Of a stretch of 21,609 bases of DNA, positions 14,672 to 21,609 are shown in pieces. How positions within the stretch are numbered: position 1 is the stretch's first letter; every line of letters begins with the position of its first letter. The notes under the pieces are model-generated. The model saw only the letters and a list, made by a program, of their open reading frames with translations. It did not search any database and was not told where the DNA came from. Source of the stretch: a virus; IMG/VR virus record IMGVR_UViG_3300023176_004200, positions 1 to 21,609 of that record. One strand, given 5' to 3'. Position numbers and translations under genes: made by a program.

Positions 14672-17600
14672 ATACTTTAGGTAGAGATCCAGTTTGTCTC
14701 AATCCAATTCCTCTTCTTTGAATGATGGGGTATGTGGATAATCCAGAAGCAGTTAGTCCAGTGACTCCTATTGATATTGGATTTGAAGATCTTACCAATC
14801 CAGCAGTATTTGAGAATCTTCCCCAAGAATATCTACCTACAGGATAGTCTAGTGTTCCTGTTGTAGAAATTCCGGAAAGATTGGAAGCGGAATGTACCCT
14901 GCAAGTAACAATACCCGAAGCCTCATCTAATGCATCAACTCTATAAACATTATCCAAATATTCTGTTCCAATACCAATAGTTTCAGAATCTGAGAATGAA
15001 ATAGATGTTACTCCATTTCCAACTAAAGTGTTAAAGACATAAATTGGATATCCAACTTGCAAGTCTGTACCAACCAGGGTGTCAAAAGTAAATTCTATAG
15101 CTAAGTTTGGAGATGACGTTGATGAGATTTCAGTTATAGCGCCACTTTGACCCTGAATTGTTGTAAAGTTTGTAATTGACTCCACATTACCAGAAGCAAC
15201 TGTGGAAATTCCATTTATTACAATGGCATCGAAGGAAGATGGTGAATCATAATCAAAAAGATCAATGTTATCAACAAATATTTCTGTATCAGTTGTACTC
15301 AAATCGCCAATTATATTAACAACTGGATATACTAATGATTCTAAAGAATCTCTAGATTTTGAAACAAACTCACCATTTATTTTCTTATCAACTTTTTGTT
15401 TAGTCCAATTCAATAATCTTGTAGTTGTACTAACACCAGGTCCAGAATAAACAGTAGTTTCAAATTTATCTGCAAGAGTTACATCAGTTACTGTTCTCTT
15501 ATTTTGATCTGGAACTTCTGGATAAACATTATTTTTTACAAGTTGTACAATATCTCCTTTTTTAATAGTTTCCACAATTCCAGTTTCTATAATAGTATCT
15601 CCAAGAGAACCTTTATAGAAATATACTGATATAACATCTTCAGGTATTGGTGCTTGTGTAAATTTGAATGAAGTTCCTCCATTATATTCATAATTTACTC
15701 CAGGTACTTGTAAAACACCATTAATGAATATTAATAAATTATTTTGCAGATTTATTCTAGAATCTAATGGTGTTTCAAAACTCAATAGTTCTCCATTATA
15801 GAACAATGGGAAAATAGTTCTAACACCATCTTGATATGAAGAAATTGAGTCAATAAAGTCTACATTGCCAAATTCCCAAGCACAGAATTTATCAGAATAA
15901 ACTTCGAGTACAGTAAATTCACACTCAGAAATCGGTGATCCCAAAGATGCATCCGTAACAAGTCCTACAGGTTTAAATACATCACCTTTTCTGAATGAAT
16001 ATCCAGTTTTGGTAATATCAAATTCTGTAACACCAAAGTATGTTGATCCTATTCCAGCAGAAGGTATTGCTTCTACTTTTAAACTTACAGACAATCCAAT
16101 TCCAGTTTCTGTTGTAGATCCAACACTCAATCTAGAAACACCGATTACAGGAAGATTTTCATAAGTTGGTACTGGAATCAATAATTGTGGATTATTGTAT
16201 CCAGTTCCACCAGCACCTATCGAGAAGGACAGTGTACCGCCTGCTCCTACTGTCGCTGTAACTGTTGCAGGATCTCCACCAGCGTCTTGTGTAGGGTCGT
16301 ATACCGTAACGGTAACAGGGTCCCTATACCCAGATCCTACATTGTTTACAGTGAGGGTCTGTATTGGTTTAAGGGGACCAAAAGCAGATAGAGACACATC
16401 AGCAGCTACTAGTGGTGCAAATCCAAGACCAGTGGTTGATCCAAGAGAAACTATAATTCCACCTCTTGGAGTTTCATTTTGATTAATATCATCGTCTGAA
16501 CTAATATATTCTAATGGATCGCTATTTGGAACCGTAATACCTGAAAATGTTACTGTTGTGATACCAGCAGAGTCTGATATTATGTAATTTCCATTTGGAT
16601 TGTTATCTGTTGTTGGTTGTTGATACAATCCGTTTATCAAAATAATTCCATTTCCACCAGTGCTTCCTATTCCAGTTGTATTTGCTCCTCCAACTGTCAG
16701 AGTAAACGTCCTACCAATTCCATTGATAGAATCCGATATGTCATCATAAACTTTATTTGAAGAATAGTCGGATTTTAAGAATACTCTACCACTAAATGAT
16801 GATGTAGCATAATCCAAGTTTGATTCTGTTTTATCTATCTGAGAATTACCTCTCGGTGGATCCACAAAGTGTAGTGTATTTTCTACAATATTATATGAGC
16901 CTCTATACACATCAACTTGAGTTGATGTGGTATGTGATGTTGAGATAGTTCCAACAAATCCTCGTTTAGTTTCGACCAGATTAAACGTTCCAAAATTAGA
17001 TATTGGACCGACAGAAGAAGTTCCAAGACCTACGTTTGTAACGTAAATATATTCATCCTCAATTTTTAGAACATCTGAAGGATTGATGGAAGATATGCCA
17101 CTTAGATTAAACAATGTGGTTGCTGATCCAATATTTTCGGATAGAGTATGTGATATCTTTGAGAAAGAGAGGGGACTTTGAATTAAGTTATCAATAACAA
17201 TAATTGACTTGGAATTCTTTTCTTTCATCTCAAACTGGTGTACATTTCCACCACCAAGATCTGTAAATGTTACTGCTGTTCCACTTCTTGTTGTAGATAT
17301 TTGGAACTTATCCAAATTATTATTTGATACGATTGCAAATACTGTAGATGGTAAAACGTCATTTACGCCACTATCAACATTACTATATGTCATAGCAGTT
17401 GTTGTAATTCCAATAATTGATGATTTCGGAGTATAAATCAATTCTTCTCCATCCTTGAAGAAGTGATTTGTGATACTAAATTCACCAGTAGAAGCATTCA
17501 ACACATTTGTATCCTGTGGATCAAAAGATTTTAGGAAAATCTTAGTTCCGTCTGAAGTTGCATCAAAAGCAGTGGCATTAATTCTATTGCCATTGATTGA

Positions 17601-20600
17601 GTTATAGAATGCCAGTTCTTGCAATTCTACATTATTACCATATTCAAGTTCGTCTGGTATATTGGAAATATCAATATCAGTATAAAATACTTGTGTGAAT
17701 GCGCTTATGTCAATATTTTGTGATGAATATTCTGCATCTGGGTGGAATTCTACGTTTAAATTAGAACCAGAAATATTACCAGTAAAAGTTCCTATTCCTA
17801 GTGCAGTATCAAAAGTAGAAATGCCACTTACGCTGAGAATTGCTGACTGCTGCAAATAAGTATCTGTCTCATCAAATACCATCATTAGTTGATGGACGGC
17901 TTTTGTTGAACCGACGCTAACTTCCACTATAGATTTTGTAGCATTGAAAAGATTTTTATCAATAGAAAATACTGTGCTTACACCAACTCCATTAACATAG
18001 TCTGACTGATAAATTGCAGTTCTTTCTGATCCATCTGGTTGTCTGTCCAATTTGAATCTATAAGTACCAACACCAACCGAAGTTGCACCAAAACCAACTA
18101 TTCTTGATCTAAGTGTAACATTTGTTGATTCTGTATTAAAATAATTTAACTTTAAAGATCCTCCAGTAATTTCTGAATCAAACGACCCTATCGGTGTGTT
18201 TGAAAATGTTACAATGTCAGTGTCTGCATAAAATTCAGACATATATGTGTTTGATCCATCAGAAGTAATATACAATTCAACAAAATTTAATTCCTCGGTA
18301 ATATTGTCAATTACTTGAATATTTGCATACAAAGATTTAAATGATGTATTGTCCAGTGATATAACAGTAGATGAAGATATTCCTGAAGTAAGAATTCCCG
18401 TTGAACTTATTAGGTCAATAAATCCAATAGAAGTTGTTCCAATTCCTGCTGAAGATGATGCAAATTTACTTCTAATTATTTTTAGGTCATAATCAGTATC
18501 AAACGGATCTTTTGGTTCAAATCTCAAATAATCATCACCGAATTCGTCCCGTTCTATTACAATTTCTCCATATTTTTCATCTGGATTATGTAATGTAGTG
18601 GTTATTCCTACATTTGAGACGCTTCCCCTCTCTAAAAGATACCTTATCTCTCCCTTACCAAGAACTACTACATCAGTTAATTGAACCTCACTTCCATCAG
18701 ATGAAGTTATTCTGAATATAAAATTGTCGTATGTAGAATCAGAATCTAATTTTTGAATATTTAATACTGTAAGTGGATTATCTTCAAAGAATGAAAATTG
18801 GTTACTTATATCGTCTATAGCAATTACTTCGTTTCCTATATTTTCAGCATAATCTGATAATTTTTTATTAATCAGTTTTATAAAACTTGTTTTTCCAGTT
18901 GCTTGATCTATATCAAAATCATATCCAAAATCAAAACTGTTTATAGTATCAACTCTTACATCATCAAACAAATTGTAGTTAATTGTTGTTTCTTCTAAAC
19001 CAGTTACAGTTTTGAATTGTGGTGGGAATTTATTGTCAAAGGCAGATAATTCAGTATCAACAAAATCTTTTAGTCCGCTTGTATGAACTAAAGGTTTTAC
19101 AACTTTCACTACTTCGCTGTATTCTTTACTACTCCTTATACTATAAGAAAGATTTTGATAATAATCATTGTTTGGGATAAATTGAGAATCTAGATTTAAT
19201 TTTCCAACATCATCTTTCCATCCAAAAGATTTTGATATTGAATAAGAAACATTAAATATACCCTCATTTCTTTCAATATTACTTACCGTAGCTACAGTTG
19301 AAGATTCTTTTCCTTGTATCAATTGTTCTTCTTCTAATTCATATGATCCTGATACTTTTAATCTTGCTCCATCGTATGAAGAAACGAATAAATCTACAGA
19401 AACTCCATCTACTATTAATTGTTCACCGATAATGAAATCTATCCTTTTTTGAACAACTTCAAAAACTGGATAATCATCCTTGTCTATAATATATGCAAAT
19501 CCATCTTGAATTGTTTTTGCAATTCCAGTGTTTGTTGTTAAACCTCCATTAGATGAACCTGATAGATCGAATACTACCTTATCGTATGGACTAGACTGAA
19601 TATAACTATCAACTACAAGAAACTTATATCCATAGTCTTCAGAATTAAATCCAGATCCTTCGGAACTAATTTTTTGTATTCCTTCCAAGAATACTTCATC
19701 GCCAGGAGCAAAAGGATCGGTTGTATATCCTAGTGGAGGTATTGTGATAAAACAAGTAAATATTCCAGTAGAATCCGAATCCACTCTTGCTATTGTTATT
19801 CCATTTGAATTATTAACTGTAAAAATACTAACGGAGTCTTCTGGAATGCCGGTAGGATTATTTACTATATTTACGGAAGATATAGATTCACCCAAAAGAT
19901 TTGCAGTTAAAAGTCCAGAATTTATTTCTTCACCAGTTGCTGAATTTACAATTACCAGATCTGGAGATTCTACGTATCCGCGACCACCGTCCTGAACCAA
20001 AACTTCATCCAAAGTGTTTGAATCTTTAACTACTATACTTGGCGAAACAAAAGCCGTTGGTCTTAAAGTTGGATCGAAGGAATATTCAAATTCTTCATTT
20101 ATAATTCTATAATCTTTTATCTCACCGATAGAATTAGATTTTGGAACAATATAAGAATCTTTACCATTGGTGGAAGATATGGTGTTAACACTAGGAATTT
20201 TCTTATAACCAAAGCCACCAGAAATTAATTTTATTTTGGAAATAGGTCCTTCAGCAGTTTTGGAGGATGTAATATACTCCAATGTATCACATTGATTGCT
20301 ATCATATGATAAATCTTCTGGATAAGTTTCCAAAACAATGTCAAAAGTAGTTGCGGATGTCCCTACAATTTTATATTCATTATTATACAAACTTTGTTTA
20401 TAATTTATTTCAGAATAATTTTTTACATCCTTATCTGTACTACTGATATATCCAGATTTTTCTAGGTTATAATAAAGTTTTTCAGGCAAATTCGAATCAT
20501 ATGAAATTGTTAACGCTGCCCCAACAGTTCCTATTGTTGATTCATATTTAAGGTTAAATGTATCGGTGGAACCTGTAGAAACAAATTCATCTTTAAACTC

Positions 20601-21609
20601 ATTATCTTTATAAATTTTGAAATTATATGTAAGAAGTGAAGGATCTGACAAATCAAATACTAGATCATTATTCTTTACAGAATTTATTCTTGGGTTTATT
20701 GGTGATATTGAATGAGAAGACCCTCCAGTAGAAGCAAAACTTACATTTGTTGGTGGAGAAGATAAAGACTCTAGATAAGATCTACAAAGTTTAATATTAT
20801 TTGAATCAACTTTAAATACATAATAATTGCCTGTAGATAATCCAGATATTACATCATTTGATGAATAATAAACTTTATCGCCAGTGTTGAATCCATGGTC
20901 ATCAATATTGATGGAATCGGTTGATGTGTTTACACCTGCAGAACTGAAGCCAATAGTATTAATCAATATGGTGTTTGTATCATTGTTTCTATAAACTTTT
21001 ACGGAGATAGAAGTTCCGATACCAACAGATAGATTTGGATTTACTGTTAGTTTTACAACATCATTTAAAGTCATCCCGTGTGATGTTGAGACGGATACAG
21101 TTGTCTTTATCTTAGATACAGTACCTTGTACTTTTTCATTTGTCTTTTCAAAAGAGTAGAGGTCATTATTACTTCCAGAAGTATGGAAAAATACCTCTTC
21201 AGAATCTAATGTCGTTTTTATTCCAATTAAATTTGAATTTTTATTTACCACATAAACTTCTGATGGTAAATTCAAAGTGTTTAATCCATCTGTAGAAATT
21301 GAAATTGGCGATCCATTAGCCGTAAATGAAATTAATTGATTGGTTTTAAATGGATGACCCTCAAGATATATGGATTTTGTTGGTATTCCGCGTTGAATTC
21401 CAATAGTTTGTGCAAAATCATATGATGTCAAGTAATTTATTCCTGATGTTGTTCCAACTCCAACCGTTTCTGTTGGATTGAAAAATACTTTATCATTTAA
21501 TTTTGATTTAAAATATTCTAATTGAGCATTAATAGTAAATGAATCTGGTAAAAATGTAACTGTGGAATTTTGATCGTGCGATACTCCCGTTAAACCTCTC
21601 TCAACCCTA
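14667..21609 (-). CDS. Giant virion protein at the T4 gene 7 position (5' end outside window)
   Basis: At least 2313 codons are open from the right edge (first full codon at 21608) to TAA at 14667. The first start-like codon in frame is TTG at 21431, but 59 more sense codons precede it, including R-V-E-R-G-L-T-G-V-S-H-D, so the true start is beyond the window. No enzyme motif is visible. It is a chain of beta-rich modules with frequent G-I-G-T/S turns: five GxGY repeats, an F-I-I-G-E-Q-L-I module (about 19430), a conserved-looking block P-N-N-D-Y-Y-Q-N-L-S-Y-S-I (about 19150), a tandem pair of roughly 100-residue domains (18378-17685), and a K-I-E-D-E-Y-I-Y-V module (17060). It ends Q-R-R-G-I-G-L-R-Q-T-G-S-L-P-K-V-L. 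Lying directly before gp8, it occupies the place of T4 gp7 (1032 aa, wedge), so a baseplate wedge or wedge-associated role is likely by position. No gp7 sequence match was recognised. Confidence 0.88.
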   Translation of the reverse strand, partial: RVERGLTGVSHDQNSTVTFLPDSFTINAQLEYFKSKLNDKVFFNPTETVGVGTTSGINYLTSYDFAQTIGIQRGIPTKSIYLEGHPFKTNQLISFTANGSPISISTDGLNTLNLPSEVYVVNKNSNLIGIKTTLDSEEVFFHTSGSNNDLYSFEKTNEKVQGTVSKIKTTVSVSTSHGMTLNDVVKLTVNPNLSVGIGTSISVKVYRNNDTNTILINTIGFSSAGVNTSTDSINIDDHGFNTGDKVYYSSNDVISGLSTGNYYVFKVDSNNIKLCRSYLESLSSPPTNVSFASTGGSSHSISPINPRINSVKNNDLVFDLSDPSLLTYNFKIYKDNEFKDEFVSTGSTDTFNLKYESTIGTVGAALTISYDSNLPEKLYYNLEKSGYISSTDKDVKNYSEINYKQSLYNNEYKIVGTSATTFDIVLETYPEDLSYDSNQCDTLEYITSSKTAEGPISKIKLISGGFGYKKIPSVNTISSTNGKDSYIVPKSNSIGEIKDYRIINEEFEYSFDPTLRPTAFVSPSIVVKDSNTLDEVLVQDGGRGYVESPDLVIVNSATGEEINSGLLTANLLGESISSVNIVNNPTGIPEDSVSIFTVNNSNGITIARVDSDSTGIFTCFITIPPLGYTTDPFAPGDEVFLEGIQKISSEGSGFNSEDYGYKFLVVDSYIQSSPYDKVVFDLSGSSNGGLTTNTGIAKTIQDGFAYIIDKDDYPVFEVVQKRIDFIIGEQLIVDGVSVDLFVSSYDGARLKVSGSYELEEEQLIQGKESSTVATVSNIERNEGIFNVSYSISKSFGWKDDVGKLNLDSQFIPNNDYYQNLSYSIRSSKEYSEVVKVVKPLVHTSGLKDFVDTELSAFDNKFPPQFKTVTGLEETTINYNLFDDVRVDTINSFDFGYDFDIDQATGKTSFIKLINKKLSDYAENIGNEVIAIDDISNQFSFFEDNPLTVLNIQKLDSDSTYDNFIFRITSSDGSEVQLTDVVVLGKGEIRYLLERGSVSNVGITTTLHNPDEKYGEIVIERDEFGDDYLRFEPKDPFDTDYDLKIIRSKFASSSAGIGTTSIGFIDLISSTGILTSGISSSTVISLDNTSFKSLYANIQVIDNITEELNFVELYITSDGSNTYMSEFYADTDIVTFSNTPIGSFDSEITGGSLKLNYFNTESTNVTLRSRIVGFGATSVGVGTYRFKLDRQPDGSERTAIYQSDYVNGVGVSTVFSIDKNLFNATKSIVEVSVGSTKAVHQLMMVFDETDTYLQQSAILSVSGISTFDTALGIGTFTGNISGSNLNVEFHPDAEYSSQNIDISAFTQVFYTDIDISNIPDELEYGNNVELQELAFYNSINGNRINATAFDATSDGTKIFLKSFDPQDTNVLNASTGEFSITNHFFKDGEELIYTPKSSIIGITTTAMTYSNVDSGVNDVLPSTVFAIVSNNNLDKFQISTTRSGTAVTFTDLGGGNVHQFEMKEKNSKSIIVIDNLIQSPLSFSKISHTLSENIGSATTLFNLSGISSINPSDVLKIEDEYIYVTNVGLGTSSVGPISNFGTFNLVETKRGFVGTISTSHTTSTQVDVYRGSYNIVENTLHFVDPPRGNSQIDKTESNLDYATSSFSGRVFLKSDYSSNKVYDDISDSINGIGRTFTLTVGGANTTGIGSTGGNGIILINGLYQQPTTDNNPNGNYIISDSAGITTVTFSGITVPNSDPLEYISSDDDINQNETPRGGIIVSLGSTTGLGFAPLVAADVSLSAFGPLKPIQTLTVNNVGSGYRDPVTVTVYDPTQDAGGDPATVTATVGAGGTLSFSIGAGGTGYNNPQLLIPVPTYENLPVIGVSRLSVGSTTETGIGLSVSLKVEAIPSAGIGSTYFGVTEFDITKTGYSFRKGDVFKPVGLVTDASLGSPISECEFTVLEVYSDKFCAWEFGNVDFIDSISSYQDGVRTIFPLFYNGELLSFETPLDSRINLQNNLLIFINGVLQVPGVNYEYNGGTSFKFTQAPIPEDVISVYFYKGSLGDTIIETGIVETIKKGDIVQLVKNNVYPEVPDQNKRTVTDVTLADKFETTVYSGPGVSTTTRLLNWTKQKVDKKINGEFVSKSRDSLESLVYPVVNIIGDLSTTDTEIFVDNIDLFDYDSPSSFDAIVINGISTVASGNVESITNFTTIQGQSGAITEISSTSSPNLAIEFTFDTLVGTDLQVGYPIYVFNTLVGNGVTSISFSDSETIGIGTEYLDNVYRVDALDEASGIVTCRVHSASNLSGISTTGTLDYPVGRYSWGRFSNTAGLVRSSNPISIGVTGLTASGLSTYPIIQRRGIGLRQTGSLPKVL
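15978..16350 (-). repeat. GxGY-type repeats near the end of the gp7-position giant
   Basis: In reading order these are VNNVGSGYRDPVTVTVYDP, then GAGGTGYNNPQLLIPV, then the weaker T-K-T-G-Y-S-F-R-K-G-D-V-F-K-P. Between them lie Ala/Thr/Val strands like those between the gp14 copies. Confidence 0.7.
16890..17070 (-). repeat. K-I-x-D-E...R-G-x-x-G-T...H module in the gp7-position giant
   Basis: The segment runs LKIEDEYIYV, a Gly/Ser turn, then F-N-L-V-E-T-K-R-G-F-V-G-T, His and V-D-V-Y-R-G-S-Y. The very first residues visible at the right edge (R-V-E-R-G-L-T-G-V-S-H) look like the second half of another copy. Confidence 0.55.
16908..16929. repeat. Perfect 22-nt inverted repeat inside coding sequence
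   Basis: CACATCAACT and AGTTGATGTG are exact reverse complements with a 2-base centre. It falls inside the codons for T-S-T-Q-V-D-V-Y of the giant protein, so it is not a gene-end terminator. Confidence 0.6.
17685..18378 (-). repeat. Tandem pair of about 100-residue domains in the gp7-position giant
   Basis: Copy A (about 18378-18090) and copy B (about 17985-17685) share an ordered pattern: S-T-V-x-S-[IL]-D at the start, Phe four or five residues on, a V-E-L / L-M-M strand, D or S-D-G-S-N then T-Y, an I-V/I-S-T-F segment, I-G-S/T-F, then I-[TS]-G-S-L or S-N-L and a final strand before N-V/N-I. Identity is low but collinear, which points to an old internal duplication. Confidence 0.55.
19375..19450 (-). 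repeat. F-I-x-G-E-Q-L-I module, copy in the gp7-position giant
   Basis: The segment reads FIIGEQLIVDGV and then V-S-S after five residues, matching FIVGEQLIINGV...V-S-S of the 2357-aa protein. Confidence 0.65.
19950..20235 (-). repeat. Two GxGY-type repeats in the gp7-position giant, early copies
   Basis: L-I-S-G-G-F-G-Y-K-K-I-P-S-V and L-V-Q-D-G-G-R-G-Y-V-E-S-P-D-L-V-I-V both keep the hydrophobic pair, Gly-x-Gly-Tyr, three or four residues, Pro and a Val strand. They are about 80 residues apart, wider than the spacing in gp14. Confidence 0.7.

Noticed and set aside
1-21609. tRNA, rRNA, CRISPR array, insertion sequence or auxiliary metabolic gene
   Set aside because: None was seen on either strand. 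The sequence is nearly continuous structural coding, and the protein repeats in gp14, gp8 and the giants are too diverged and irregular to be CRISPR or mobile-element repeats.

Overview
This window looks like the tail, neck and baseplate region of a T4-like myovirus, most likely a marine phage of cyanobacteria or SAR11-type bacteria. Five proteins align by eye with T4 virion proteins: gp8, gp13, gp14, gp15 and gp16. The DNA is AT-rich, the coding is very dense, and the giant proteins carry sequence habits I associate with marine T4-like phages (GxGY and GIGT turns, a DUF4815-like N-terminus). The host cannot be settled here: there is no photosynthesis gene, tRNA or other host marker.

All genes read on the minus strand, so the biological order runs from high to low coordinates. 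First comes a giant virion protein of at least 2313 residues, cut by the right edge, sitting where T4 has gene 7. Then follow gp8 (baseplate wedge), a second giant of 2357 aa with a DUF4815-like N-terminal half, three small genes (65, 111 and 173 aa) where T4 has 9-12 and wac, gp13 and gp14 (neck), gp15 (tail completion) and gp16 (small terminase). After gp16 the large terminase gene 17 is not reached. Instead there are a 327-aa Lys/Cys-rich mosaic protein, a 102-aa protein with a T4-type capsid-targeting peptide, and the first 47 codons of a further gene cut by the left edge.

The genes are packed with gaps of 0-22 nt, except one gap of 52 nt between the 65-aa and 111-aa genes. Four junctions are TAATG overlaps whose Shine-Dalgarno sequence lies in the last codons of the upstream gene, and one is an ATGA overlap, so translational coupling is likely. 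A perfect T4 late-promoter core (TATAAATA) overlaps the stop codon of the first giant just upstream of gp8. A one-mismatch version lies in the 52-nt gap.

The most notable biology is modular. A GxGY...P-x-V-x-I repeat occurs in four different virion proteins and enlarges gp14 and probably gp8 relative to T4. Two other short modules are shared between the two giants. The 102-aa protein carries an N-terminal peptide matching the packaging/cleavage tag of T4 internal head proteins, making it a candidate for delivery inside the capsid. No mobile element, CRISPR array, tRNA or rRNA was seen.
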